From contig JBFLWK010000010.1 of assembly GCA_040757695.1 (NCBI GenBank), positions 1 to 61,267 of the forward strand: a stretch of 61,267 nucleotides of DNA, written 5' to 3'. Below, piece after piece: positions 15,676 to 24,613 of the stretch (position 1 is the first letter of the stretch; each line of letters begins with the position of its first letter). A program made the position numbers and the translations under genes. Source of the DNA: Elusimicrobiota bacterium (GTDB lineage: Bacteria; Elusimicrobiota; UBA8919). Below the pieces are notes generated by a model. It ran no database searches. It was not told the DNA's origin and worked only from the letters and a program-made list of their open reading frames with translations.

Positions 15676-17658
15676 TCAAAAACTCATAGAAAACCGTATG
15701 TTGCCTGAGTTCTCTTTATATGTATTTGTTTCTGTAAATTTATCGCTGTAATCGGTTCGGGTATAGCCAACTGTTGCAGCAAGATTCTGACGAATATTAT
15801 AGGTGAACTCTATGGTCCCGGTCATACTTGAGTTGTCAGTGGATTGTCTGGGTTTATCTGCAGAACCTGTGTAAGAACCCCACATCGCAGCGGACAGTTT
15901 TGATGGGATGATATTCAGCCAGTTGAGGTTTAGCGAATATGATGTAGTTGTCGTATCGGTTGATGTAGCTAAATTATATGTTTTTGAAAATGTGGTGCCT
16001 GTTGCAACTGTTATTTTTTCTTTCAACCGTGTAGAAATTGAGAGATTGCCTGAATCCGTTTTCAGATTACTTGAGATACCTGTTTTATCGTTAAAATTGG
16101 ACCGCTGGGCAGAGATAGAAAGTGTTGTTAATTTTATACTATGTGAAACTGCTACGGATGGTGTTTGGGTCTCATTATTCAGTGCGGCGATTGGGTCGCC
16201 TTTTGCGATATTCATAGAATAACCAAGTGTTAATGTCGGATATTTAGTCCGACAGAATGTCAGTGATACACTACCTATATTCTGGGTTGATGTTTGTTTG
16301 CTCGGGTCTTTATTAATATTATCGTGATAGTTGTTGAAATATAATGATACATTACCAATATCTGTTCGTGAAAAGCCGGTTGATATTTCATATGATTCTT
16401 TATCTTTTGTTGACGATGGTGCACCGAGCGAATTAAAATCTGGCGAGATTCTGGAATATATACTCGTGAATGAAAAGTTTTTGATATTGAGTATTGAGAC
16501 CGTAGATTTCAGTCCGGTATCTTTTACAGCTTGTGACGAAATATCCTGCCAGTATTGTGCTTGTGCATATTCACTTTTTATACTGAGATTCTTAAAAAGT
16601 TCAAAATAACCATCAAGCCCGGCAACATTATTTTTGGTAGGTTTTGTCGTGCCAGGTATATCAATTGAATTTTTGTCATCTAGGCTCGCTATGTATGAAA
16701 CGCCGATACTAGAGTTCAGTATATCCAAGCCCTGACTTGCTCGTCCACCGAATGTGTATCTTTCATAAACGCCATTAGTTTTAGTTGTAGCACTGCCTTC
16801 CTGTTTTTTTTGTGATTCGGCTGCTACAACCGATGTTGAGAACCGCTGTTTCATACCAGCTAAATTTAACCCACGCACACCTGCACCATATAATACTAAC
16901 GAGTTATACGACGGCTGAATATCACCGAACGCAACCTGAACTGATTTTCCGTAATAACTGAACAGAAAATTGTCTAAATCAAAGTGGTTATCTTTAGTAT
17001 AAAGCGCATAAACATTTAACGAGACCGGTGTTTGGTATACGCTGCCAACTAAATTTAGATTCAGCGAGTTTGTATAGTTAACTGACGAGCCGTAGGTTTT
17101 ATATTCTTTTACTGCAAGTTTAGAAGCTAGAATCGCATTCCCGTCAACACTAATTTTAGCCGGCAGTTTTTCTGGTGTAGGCGGTTTGGCAAGTTCAATT
17201 ATTGTGAATGTTAAATACTCTGAAACTATTATTCGCTGCTCTTGCAGTGTCAGCGTAATTTTATAAAAATAATCGCCAGAATATGACGATGGCACATCAA
17301 ACGGGATATACACAAGCACTGTCTCGCCAGTGTTGACATCTTTGCCTTTAACTCTTTCCGTTTTTTTGATATATATCTTCTGTGTATCGTAAATTTCGGC
17401 TTCTAAATAATACTCGTCAGCAGCCCATTTTTCACTGCCGGTATTTAACGCAATTACCTGAAATGTGATTTTTTCACCCGCAGTAGCAGGGTCAGGTGAG
17501 GCAATTGTAAGCTGGATATTGCCCGACGGCGCCGCATAAAGGCAGGGTATAGGGTATAGGGTATAGGCAATAGTAAAAAAAATACAGGCAATAGCAAATG
17601 ACTTTATTCTACACCCTACACACTTCTCCATACACCCTGATTTTAGTTTCATTTTCAT
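15676..17658 (-). CDS. Outer-membrane beta-barrel protein with an N-terminal Ig-like domain
   Basis: The 660-residue protein starts at the ATG at 17658, overlapping the SpoVG stop as ATGA. Its signal peptide (IAYTLYPIPCLYA-AP, ending near 43) is encoded by a 7-bp repeat. Residues about 45-150 look like an Ig/CARDB-like domain (GNIQLTIASPDPATAGEKIT FQV region). The rest alternates hydrophobic and polar residues as in a long beta-barrel and ends with RFSMSF, a C-terminal Phe suitable for BAM recognition. It lies between spoVG and the FliF/FliG-like gene, so it could be the outer-membrane partner of the motor. No family name is recognised. Confidence 0.75.
   Translation of the reverse strand: MKMKLKSGCMEKCVGCRIKSFAIACIFFTIAYTLYPIPCLYAAPSGNIQLTIASPDPATAGEKITFQVIALNTGSEKWAADEYYLEAEIYDTQKIYIKKTERVKGKDVNTGETVLVYIPFDVPSSYSGDYFYKITLTLQEQRIIVSEYLTFTIIELAKPPTPEKLPAKISVDGNAILASKLAVKEYKTYGSSVNYTNSLNLNLVGSVYQTPVSLNVYALYTKDNHFDLDNFLFSYYGKSVQVAFGDIQPSYNSLVLYGAGVRGLNLAGMKQRFSTSVVAAESQKKQEGSATTKTNGVYERYTFGGRASQGLDILNSSIGVSYIASLDDKNSIDIPGTTKPTKNNVAGLDGYFELFKNLSIKSEYAQAQYWQDISSQAVKDTGLKSTVSILNIKNFSFTSIYSRISPDFNSLGAPSSTKDKESYEISTGFSRTDIGNVSLYFNNYHDNINKDPSKQTSTQNIGSVSLTFCRTKYPTLTLGYSMNIAKGDPIAALNNETQTPSVAVSHSIKLTTLSISAQRSNFNDKTGISSNLKTDSGNLSISTRLKEKITVATGTTFSKTYNLATSTDTTTTSYSLNLNWLNIIPSKLSAAMWGSYTGSADKPRQSTDNSSMTGTIEFTYNIRQNLAATVGYTRTDYSDKFTETNTYKENSGNIRFSMSF
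17536..17640. repeat. GGGTATA heptanucleotide palindrome encoding a signal peptide
   Basis: AAAGGCAGGGTATAGGGTAT is followed by further GGGTATA copies; the far end CACCCTGATT with CTACACCCTACAC is the inverted counterpart. On the minus strand it reads as the signal peptide of the barrel protein. A sister copy lies at 48484-48595. Confidence 0.85.
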
Positions 17659-17966
17659 TCTTCTTTTGCTGGAAACTCGCTTTTTGTTTCCCGCAGTCTC
17701 AGCGGATGCGGATTTTTTAGTTCCTTTTCATATGCATCCATAACCGCTTTTTCTATCTTCTGTCTCATTTCGGCATTTATCGGATGCGCTATATCTTTAT
17801 GTGTCCCATCTCTCATTTTCCGTGATGGCATAGATACAATCAGTTTGTCATTGACTTTGACAATTTTCATATTCCTAACTACAAATGCGTTGTCAAAAGT
17901 CACCGTCGCATATGCCCTTAACCGCTCTTCATCCCGCAGAAAAACCCGTACCTCTGTAATCTCCAT
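17655..17966 (-). CDS. spoVG: SpoVG-family RNA/DNA-binding regulator
   Basis: A 103-residue SpoVG: MEITEVRVFLRDEERLRAYA, then VTFDNAFVVRNMKIV, VSMPSRKMRDGTHKDIAHPI and NAEMRQKIEKAVMDAYEKE, all conserved. In Bacillus, Staphylococcus and Borrelia it is a nucleic-acid-binding regulator. The start at 17966 follows GGGGGTG. It is downstream of ispE, a common pairing, and overlaps the barrel gene by 4 bp, so it heads the motor operon or continues from ispE through the repeat at 17986. Confidence 0.95.
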   Translation of the reverse strand: MEITEVRVFLRDEERLRAYATVTFDNAFVVRNMKIVKVNDKLIVSMPSRKMRDGTHKDIAHPINAEMRQKIEKAVMDAYEKELKNPHPLRLRETKSEFPAKEE

Positions 17967-17985
17967 TGTTGCACCCCCAATTAAC

Positions 17986-18070
17986 GACAGGTTAAAATTA
18001 AAGGTATAAATTAAAATAAAATCCAGAATTTTAACCTTTAACCTTTAACCTTTAACCTTTAACTTGCCTT
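17986..18070. repeat. AACCTTT heptanucleotide hairpin element
   Basis: Left arm GACAGGTTAAAATTAAAGG, a central TAAATTAAAATAAAATCCAG, then about four copies of TTTAACC ending TTGCC. The arms pair over about 20 bp. The right end encodes the last residues (GKRQVKG) and the stop of ispE. Sister copies are at 24234, 33560, 35553, 51014, 51421 and 56050. Confidence 0.9.
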
Positions 18071-18909
18071 TTACCTGCCTTTACCGTGTGAACCAGCCAG
18101 ACGGTATAGCCGTCTTTTTTTAGCTGATTTTTTATTTCGTTGCCTTCCTTCTTATTTCTTACAATACCAAAAACACCACTACCACTACCGGACATTAATG
18201 AAAATTCCGCACCGTATTTAATCAATTTTTCTTTAATTTTTTTTATTTCAGGATAATGACGAATTATTACATCTTCTAATCTATTACCCAATTTGTTAAT
18301 TTTACTAATTTTTTGGGATTTTGTCAACAATGAATACGCAGATTTTGTAGAAATATCAAACTGTGGTTTAACCATTACATACCATTCTTTTTTTTTGATT
18401 TTGAGCGGGGTTAATTTATCACCGATACCTTCACCAAAACATCTACCACCAAGAACAAAAAACGGCACATCCGCACCAATTTGTTTCGCAATTTTGATGA
18501 ATTGAGTTTTGGTAAGATTAAGTTCCCATAATCTGTTAAGTCCTTTTAAGACCGCCGCAGCATCCGACGAGCCACCACCTAAACCTGCTCCAACAGGGAT
18601 TCTTTTTTTGATTTTTATCTCAACACCTTTTTTTATATTGAATTGTTTTTTTAGCAACATAGCAGCTTTATACACAAGATTTTTTTTGTCTGTCGGGATT
18701 TCAGGATTATCACAGCAAATTTTTATCATATTGTTGTTTCGTGTCTGTTTCGCGTGTTGTTTCGCGTCTGTTTCGCGTTTTTCTGTAATAAAAATATCAT
18801 CTGCCAATGAAATCTCTTGAAAAACGGTTCTTATATTATGATATCCGTCTTTTCGTTTATTTAACACTTCTAAAAACAGATTTATTTTTGCGTTTGCTTT
18901 AAGTTTCAT
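18052..18909 (-). CDS. ispE: 4-diphosphocytidyl-2-C-methyl-D-erythritol kinase
   Basis: IspE phosphorylates CDP-methylerythritol in the non-mevalonate isoprenoid pathway (GHMP kinase family). The N-terminus KANAKINLFLEVLNKRKDGY carries the substrate/ATP contact residues, and the glycine-rich loop KRIPVGAGLGGGSSDAAAVL is intact. The start is the ATG at 18909. An insertion EKRETDAKQHAKQTRNNN interrupts the region between FIT and MIKICCDNPEIPTDKKNLVY; it is encoded by GTTTCGCG repeats at 18736-18782, and normal proteins have only a few residues here. The C-terminal residues and stop come from the AACCTTT element. It is 5 bp from nadB. Confidence 0.95.
   Translation of the reverse strand: MKLKANAKINLFLEVLNKRKDGYHNIRTVFQEISLADDIFITEKRETDAKQHAKQTRNNNMIKICCDNPEIPTDKKNLVYKAAMLLKKQFNIKKGVEIKIKKRIPVGAGLGGGSSDAAAVLKGLNRLWELNLTKTQFIKIAKQIGADVPFFVLGGRCFGEGIGDKLTPLKIKKKEWYVMVKPQFDISTKSAYSLLTKSQKISKINKLGNRLEDVIIRHYPEIKKIKEKLIKYGAEFSLMSGSGSGVFGIVRNKKEGNEIKNQLKKDGYTVWLVHTVKAGKRQVKG
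18736..18782. repeat. GTTTCGCG repeat inserted in frame in ispE
   Basis: Tandem words GTTTCGTGTCTGTTTCGCGT followed by GTTGTTTCGCGTCTGTTTCG, with about 11-bp spacing, encode KRETDAKQHAKQTR. The same peptide occurs in nadB. Confidence 0.9.
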
Positions 18910-18913
18910 TTTC

Positions 18914-20488
18914 TTATAAAATTGTATTTTTCGGTTCTGGAAGTTTTTCAGGATAGTCAATATTGTAATGAAGCCCGCGTGATTCTTTGCGAGTGATTGC
19001 TGATTTTATTATCAGTTCTGCAACGGTAGCTATATTACGCAGTTCAATCAAATCCTGTGTAATGATAAAATCCCAATAGTACTGGTTGATTTCTTTTTTG
19101 AGATTTTTTATTCTTGACAGCGCTCTCTCCAATCGTTTATTAGACCGAACAATCCCAACATAGTTCCACATTAGCCGTCTGATTTCATCCCAGTTATGCG
19201 AAATGACTATCGCTTCATCAGGATGTGTTGCATAACCTGTTTTCCAGGTAGCGACTTTCGGCAATTTTTCTTTTTTCTGGTTGATAATTTTCTGCGCAGA
19301 TAGGTAAGAAAACACAAGCCCTTCTAAAAGCGAATTAGACGCAAGCCGATTCGCACCATGAAAACCACTACAGGCAACCTCGCCAATCGCGTAAAGATTA
19401 CGAATATTTGTTCGGCCGTAGATATCCGTCATCACACCGCCACAGATATAATGTGCAGCAGGCACCACAGGTATCGGCTTTTTTGTAATATCAATCCCAA
19501 AAGCGCGGCATTTTTTATAAATTGTTGGGAATCTGGTTTTAAGAAAACTTGATTGCTTGAATGAAATATCAAGATACACACAGTCATCACCTGATTTTTT
19601 TAACTCCGAATCAATCGCTCTGGCAACAATATCTCGCGGCGCTAACTCCTTTTTAGGATGATATTTTTTCATAAACCTTCTGTATTTTGAATCTACCAGA
19701 ACTGCACCTTCACCACGGAGCGCCTCCGAGATTAAAAACGATTTCGCTTCCGGATGATAAAGACAGGTCGGATGAAATTGCATAAACTCTAAATTGGCAA
19801 CACGACAGCCAGCACGATAAGCCATCGCAATTCCATCACCAGTCGCTACATCTGGATTTGATGTATAAAGATAAACCTTACCAGCACCACCTGTTGCTAA
19901 AATCGTTGTCTGCGCCAGAAATGTTTTTACTACACCTGCCCTCTTGTCCAAAACATACGCACCCCAACATCTATCAAACTTTTTCTTTCGCGTTTGTTTC
20001 GCGTTTTCTTTCGCGTCTGTTTCGCGTTTTTTTATCAGATTAACTGCAACAAAGTTCTCAAAAATTTTTATATTCGGCATTCTTTTAACCTGTCTGACAA
20101 GCACTGTCTCTATTGCTTTTCCTGTGTTATCTGTTGAATGTAAAACCCGTCTTCTTGAATGCCCACCCTCAAGCCCGATTGTTTTATCAAACTTCACACC
20201 CCATTCTTCAAGTTCGGCTAGCCGCTGCGGTGCCTGTTTTACAACAAGTTCTACAACCTCTTTTTTACATAGCCCTGCACCTGCAATAATTGTATCGTTA
20301 ATATGTTGTTCAAAAGAATCAGCCTGCTGACAAACACAGGCAATCCCACCCTGTGCTTCAGTTGTATTAGTATCAAAAATGCCTCTTTTCGTTATAACAA
20401 AAACAGAGCCGTATTTGTAAAGCCGAAGTGCTAAAGAAAGCCCTGCAATACCAGACCCAATAATCAAAAAATCAGATTTATATTCCAT
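18914..20488 (-). CDS. nadB: L-aspartate oxidase (NAD biosynthesis)
   Basis: NadB oxidises aspartate to iminoaspartate with FAD. The FAD motif is DFLIIGSGIAGLSLALRLYK; the catalytic part has ATGGAGKVYLYTSNPDVATG, FMQFHPTCLY and PVVPAAHYICGGVMTDIYGR with YAIGEVACSGFHGANRLAS. The helical C-terminal domain is complete. A 15-20 residue insertion (KRETDAKENAKQTRKKK) interrupts the surface region between LIK and CWGAYVLDK, encoded by GTTTCGCG repeats; it lies before GVVKTFLAQTTILATGGAG and should be outside the core. nadA and nadC are not in the window. The preceding gene is lepA. Confidence 0.94.
   Translation of the reverse strand: MEYKSDFLIIGSGIAGLSLALRLYKYGSVFVITKRGIFDTNTTEAQGGIACVCQQADSFEQHINDTIIAGAGLCKKEVVELVVKQAPQRLAELEEWGVKFDKTIGLEGGHSRRRVLHSTDNTGKAIETVLVRQVKRMPNIKIFENFVAVNLIKKRETDAKENAKQTRKKKFDRCWGAYVLDKRAGVVKTFLAQTTILATGGAGKVYLYTSNPDVATGDGIAMAYRAGCRVANLEFMQFHPTCLYHPEAKSFLISEALRGEGAVLVDSKYRRFMKKYHPKKELAPRDIVARAIDSELKKSGDDCVYLDISFKQSSFLKTRFPTIYKKCRAFGIDITKKPIPVVPAAHYICGGVMTDIYGRTNIRNLYAIGEVACSGFHGANRLASNSLLEGLVFSYLSAQKIINQKKEKLPKVATWKTGYATHPDEAIVISHNWDEIRRLMWNYVGIVRSNKRLERALSRIKNLKKEINQYYWDFIITQDLIELRNIATVAELIIKSAITRKESRGLHYNIDYPEKLPEPKNTIL
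19986..20036. repeat. GTTTCGCG repeat inserted in frame in nadB
   Basis: TTTCGCGTTTGTTTCGCG, then TTTTCTTTCGCGTCTGTTTC: four GTTTCGCG/CTTTCGCG words. On the minus strand it reads KRETDAKENAKQTRKK, nearly the same peptide as in ispE. Confidence 0.9.
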
Positions 20489-20504
20489 TATGATTGATTA
20501 TACA

Positions 20505-20600
20505 AAAAATGAAAAATTAAAAATTAAAAATGAACTTAATCCCCACTTTAGTGGGCTGACTGAAGTCAGATATAATAAACATCTTCCATCTCTGTATCTC
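20505..20600. repeat. Mixed repeat in the lepA-nadB gap
   Basis: An A/T run (AAAAATGAAAAATTAAAAAT) is followed by two small hairpins, CCCACT-TT-AGTGGG and CTGACT-GA-AGTCAG, about 20540-20570, and TCTGTATCTCTGCGG. No gene or promoter is seen in this gap. Confidence 0.7.
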
Positions 20601-20616
20601 TGCGGTTTATTTTTTC

Positions 20617-22479
20617 TTATTTTCCTCCGTCTCCATCAAGTTTGAGGACGGCGAGGAATGCATCTTGCGGGATTGAGACATTACCGAACTGTTTCATTTT
20701 TTTCTTGCCTTCTTTCTGTTTTTCAAGCAGTTTTCGTTTTCGGGTAATATCGCCACCGTAACATTTGGCAATCACATCCTTTCTTAACGAACGCACATTT
20801 TCGCGGGTAATAATTCTGCCTGAAATTGACGCCTGTATTGGCACCTCAAATAACTGTCTGGGTATCAGTTGTTTCAATTTTTCAGTTATTTTTCGGGCAT
20901 AAAATTCTGCTTTCTGCCGGTGTATAATAAACGACAATGCGTCAATTGGTTCATCGTGCACGAGAATATCTACTTTAACCAGTTCAGATTCTTTATATTC
21001 GGCAAGTTCGTAATCAAACGAGCCATAGCCGCTAGATACAGATTTAAGTTTATCATAAAAATCTACAATCACCTCAGCAAGTGGCATCTTATAAACCAGT
21101 TTGACTTTATCTTCGGTGATATATGTCATATCCAAGAAATCAGCACGCCGATTTTCACAGAGTGCCATCACATTCCCAACGAATTGTTGAGGCAGGATAA
21201 TCGTTGCAAGAATATACGGCTCATAAATTTTTTCTATAAACTGTTTTTCAGGAAATTTTGATGGATTATCAATTTCTATTATTGAGGCTGTTTTTCCCAA
21301 AAAGTCGTCGGTGGCTTGCAATGACGGACGAGATTCTATTGTCTTTATTCTGTATTTGACATTCGGTGCGGTTATGATAAGATTGAGATTGAACTCTCGC
21401 TGTAGCCGTTCTTTTACTATATCCATATGCAGAAGCCCCAGGAAGCCGCATCTATAGCCGAAACCAAGCGCAACGGATGTTTCCGGCTGATAAAAAAAAG
21501 ACGAGTCCTCTAAATGCAGTTTCCCCATTGCTTTTGTGAGTGCATCATAATCACCGGGTTGAACCGGAAAAAGTCCGCAGAATACAAACGGCTTTAACTC
21601 TTTGAAACCCGGATGTGGCTGTTGTGTTGGCTTTTCAGATTCCGTAATAGTATCGCCGATTTTTATTTTATGTATATCTTTGATACCTAAAATTACATAA
21701 CCAACCTCGCCAGTAGAAAGTTTATCTGTAATTTTTCGGGCTGCAGGGCTTGATGGGTTTTGGAGTTGAAAAAAACCGACTTCTTCTACATCAAATTTTT
21801 CGCTGTTTGAAAACAGCATCACTTTTTTATTAGCAAAAATCTCGCCATCAAAAACGCGAATATAAATGATTACGCCTCTGAATAAATCATAGTGTGAATC
21901 AAACACCAACGCTTTAAGTGGCTTTTTGGCTTCATTAACCGGTGCAGGTATTGTATGAATTATTGCATCTACAACTTCGGTTATACCGATATTTTGTTTG
22001 GCAGAAACAAGAATCGGTTTTTCGGTTATTTTTAGTACCTTTTCTATCTGTTTCTGTGTATTCACAACATCCGCTTGCTTTAAGTCAATTTTATTAATTA
22101 CAGTGACAATTTTTAAGTTATGTTGTCGGGCAAGTTCGTAATTAGATAGCGTTTGTGCTTCAACACCTTGCGAGGCGTCAACCACCAACAGACAGCCCTC
22201 ACAGGCAGCGAGTGCGCGGGAAACCTCATATGTAAAATCAACATGACCTGGTGTATCTATAAGATTTAGTTGCCATAACTGCCCGTCGGTAGCGGTATAG
22301 TTTAAGCGGACTGCTTTTGCTTTTATTGTGATACCGCGTTCTCGTTCTAAATCCATCGCATCTAAAACCTGTTCTTTATGTGAGATAGGAATTGCAGATG
22401 TGAACTCTAAAATTCGGTCGGCAAGTGTAGATTTACCATGGTCAATATGTGCAATAATAGAAAAATTGCGGATGTTCAT
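20617..22479 (-). CDS. lepA: Elongation factor 4 (LepA) GTPase
   Basis: LepA is a ribosome-binding GTPase that promotes back-translocation or initiation fidelity. The G1 motif AHIDHGKSTLADRIL, the G2 RERGITIKAKAVRL, G3 LIDTPGHVDFTYEVSRALAA and G4 VINKIDLKQAD are intact, and the family-specific C-terminal domain is present (KREKKILEKQKEGKKKMK-like run, then FGNVSIPQDAFLAVLK). The length is 620 aa, slightly longer than usual (about 600). The start codon overlaps the ptsI stop (TAATG), so it is translationally coupled. Confidence 0.97.
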   Translation of the reverse strand: MNIRNFSIIAHIDHGKSTLADRILEFTSAIPISHKEQVLDAMDLERERGITIKAKAVRLNYTATDGQLWQLNLIDTPGHVDFTYEVSRALAACEGCLLVVDASQGVEAQTLSNYELARQHNLKIVTVINKIDLKQADVVNTQKQIEKVLKITEKPILVSAKQNIGITEVVDAIIHTIPAPVNEAKKPLKALVFDSHYDLFRGVIIYIRVFDGEIFANKKVMLFSNSEKFDVEEVGFFQLQNPSSPAARKITDKLSTGEVGYVILGIKDIHKIKIGDTITESEKPTQQPHPGFKELKPFVFCGLFPVQPGDYDALTKAMGKLHLEDSSFFYQPETSVALGFGYRCGFLGLLHMDIVKERLQREFNLNLIITAPNVKYRIKTIESRPSLQATDDFLGKTASIIEIDNPSKFPEKQFIEKIYEPYILATIILPQQFVGNVMALCENRRADFLDMTYITEDKVKLVYKMPLAEVIVDFYDKLKSVSSGYGSFDYELAEYKESELVKVDILVHDEPIDALSFIIHRQKAEFYARKITEKLKQLIPRQLFEVPIQASISGRIITRENVRSLRKDVIAKCYGGDITRKRKLLEKQKEGKKKMKQFGNVSIPQDAFLAVLKLDGDGGK

Positions 22480-24218
22480 TAATGTTGTTTTTTTTGTTTC
22501 ACTTTTTTGATAAGCAGTTCGCGGCTGGCTTCAGTTAGAATCTTGTCAATTATTTTTTGGGCTTCTGAAAAATTGGTATGTCGTATCTCTTTTTTTATCT
22601 TTAAAACCGATGTAGATGCTACGCTGAAATGTTCAAGCCCTAAACCTAAAAGTATCTCGGTATACAATGAATCTGCTGCCATCTCGCCACACATAGAAAC
22701 CCATTTTCCTGCTTTTTTACCAGCGTCTATTATATTTTTTAACAGTCGTAAAACAGACAGATGCAGTGGTTCGTAAAGATGTGTTACATGCTCATTAACT
22801 CTATCCACCGCAAGTGTGTATTGAATTAAATCATTTGTACCAATTGACAAGAAATCTGCTTCTTTTGCAAGCAGGTCTACCGTTAATGCCGCAGATGGTA
22901 TCTCAATCATAATACCAACTTCCATATTCTCATCAAATGGGGGAGATTGAAGGGGAGATTGCATAGATTTATTTCTCAACTCCTGTTTTACTTCGTTTAG
23001 TATAACATTTGCAGCGCGGAGTTCATCAATCCCTGAAATCATCGGATACATCATTTTCACATTCCCGTATACAGATGCTCTTAAAATTGCTCTTAATTGT
23101 ATCTTAAAAATCTCCGGATGTTTCAGACAGAACCGTATTGCCCGCAAACCCAGAAACGGATTCCGTTCTTCTGATACCTGAAGCTGCGGTAATAGTTTAT
23201 CACCACCTAAATCTATTGTTCTAATAATCACAGGATTCGGGAATACTTTCTCTACAACAGTTCTGTAAGATGCTAATTGCTCTTCTTCTGATGGCAGTTC
23301 GTCCCGATTAATATACAGATATTCCGTTCTAAAAAGCCCGATACCTTCCGCACCGTGTGTAATTACTGACCTTATTTCTTCCGGGATTTCAATATTTGCG
23401 GCAACAACAATTTTTTTATCGTCTAAAGTGACAGCCGGCAGGTTCACAAACTGCGCTAATTCTTTTATTTCGGTATTATAGATCTCCTGCCTTCTTCTGT
23501 AATTAACAAGCGTATCTTTGTCAGGCTCAAGAATAACAACACCTTCTATGCCATCAACAATTACGATATTACCGTCTCTAACATAATGTGTAATATCTTT
23601 CATTCCGACAACTGCTGGGATTTCCATTGCTTGCGCCATAATCGCAGTATGCGAAGTTTTACCGCCAATATTTGTTGCAAACCCGATTACATTTTCTGCT
23701 TTGATTGCTATAGTGTCTGTTGGTGTCAGATTATTTGCAAAGACAATAGAGTTTTTATCAATCTCGCTGATAGTTTTTCGGTGAGTACCTGTTAAATGTT
23801 TCATAATTCGTCTGCCAACTTCAAAAATATCTTTACCACGTTCTCTGAAATACTCATCTTTTACCTGTTCAAAAACTTTTGAATACTTTTCTAAAATAAC
23901 CTGCAGTGCATACTCGGCATTGACTTTTTGGGTGCTAATTTCAGCAACAACCTCTTCTTTAATAAGCGGGTCGTCTGCAATAAACAGGTATGCATCAAAC
24001 AGTTTGATATGTTTTTTGCCGAGATGTTTTACCGCTTCGTGTTTCGTTTTCTCTATATCTGCTTTGGTATCAGTGATTGCTTTTTTGAACCTATCAACCT
24101 CTTTTTTTATATCCTCTTTGGCAACTGTCCGTTTAACTGCGTATAACACATCCTCACTAATAAGAACCGCTTTGCCAATCGCAATCCCCGGCGATGCTGC
24201 AATCCCTTTGTATAACAT
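22479..24218 (-). CDS. ptsI: PTS enzyme I (phosphoenolpyruvate-protein phosphotransferase)
   Basis: Enzyme I takes phosphate from PEP and passes it to HPr. The start is the ATG at 24218 after AAGGAG; the protein is 579 aa. The phosphohistidine site is GGKTSHTAIMAQAMEIPAVV (His at about 190), the PEP-binding signature is AEGIGLFRTEYLYI, and the C-terminal domain has FLSIGTNDLIQYTLAVDR and the active Cys in WVSMCGEMAAD. The insertion SMQSPLQSPPFDENMEV is a little longer than usual. It sits right downstream of HPr after the AACCTTT element, and overlaps lepA by 1 bp. Confidence 0.96.
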   Translation of the reverse strand: MLYKGIAASPGIAIGKAVLISEDVLYAVKRTVAKEDIKKEVDRFKKAITDTKADIEKTKHEAVKHLGKKHIKLFDAYLFIADDPLIKEEVVAEISTQKVNAEYALQVILEKYSKVFEQVKDEYFRERGKDIFEVGRRIMKHLTGTHRKTISEIDKNSIVFANNLTPTDTIAIKAENVIGFATNIGGKTSHTAIMAQAMEIPAVVGMKDITHYVRDGNIVIVDGIEGVVILEPDKDTLVNYRRRQEIYNTEIKELAQFVNLPAVTLDDKKIVVAANIEIPEEIRSVITHGAEGIGLFRTEYLYINRDELPSEEEQLASYRTVVEKVFPNPVIIRTIDLGGDKLLPQLQVSEERNPFLGLRAIRFCLKHPEIFKIQLRAILRASVYGNVKMMYPMISGIDELRAANVILNEVKQELRNKSMQSPLQSPPFDENMEVGIMIEIPSAALTVDLLAKEADFLSIGTNDLIQYTLAVDRVNEHVTHLYEPLHLSVLRLLKNIIDAGKKAGKWVSMCGEMAADSLYTEILLGLGLEHFSVASTSVLKIKKEIRHTNFSEAQKIIDKILTEASRELLIKKVKQKKQH

Positions 24219-24233
24219 AGAATCTCCTTCAGA

Positions 24234-24347
24234 GAGGTTAAAATTAAAGGTGTAAATTAAAATAAAAATAAAATCCAAAAATTTTAACCTTTAACCTTTT
24301 ACCTTTAACCTTTTACCTTTAACCTTTTACCTTTAACCTGCCTTTTT
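24234..24347. repeat. AACCTTT heptanucleotide hairpin element (long copy)
   Basis: Left arm GAGGTTAAAATTAAAGG, centre TAAATTAAAATAAAAATAAA, then many TTTAACC/TTTTACC copies (24284-24339) ending CTGCC. It lies between HPr and ptsI. Confidence 0.9.
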
Positions 24348-24613
24348 TATTCTTCATCAAATTTTCGGTCTATCAATTGTTCAAGTGCAGTTATTAACTC
24401 TGATTCGTCAGCCCCGTCTGCTAAAATATGGAGTTCAGAACCGAGCCCAGCTGCAAGCATCATCAAGCCCATGATAGATTTCCCGTCAATCTCCTGACCG
24501 TCTTTGATAACTTTTACAGTTGCGTTAAATCTTGCTGTTGTCTGGACAAACAGTGATGCAGGTCGCGCATGCAGTCCAAGTTTATTTTTTATTTTTAGCG
24601 TTTTATCTATCAT
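24347..24613 (-). CDS. ptsH: HPr phosphocarrier of the PTS
   Basis: An 88-residue HPr. Active His15 lies in NKLGLHARPAS; the regulatory Ser46 is in EIDGKSIMGLMMLAAG, the target of HPr kinase, which is encoded at 34609. The start is the ATG at 24613, which overlaps the EIID stop as ATGA. In this layout HPr serves both EI/EII transport and Ser46-dependent regulation. Confidence 0.97.
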   Translation of the reverse strand: MIDKTLKIKNKLGLHARPASLFVQTTARFNATVKVIKDGQEIDGKSIMGLMMLAAGLGSELHILADGADESELITALEQLIDRKFDEE

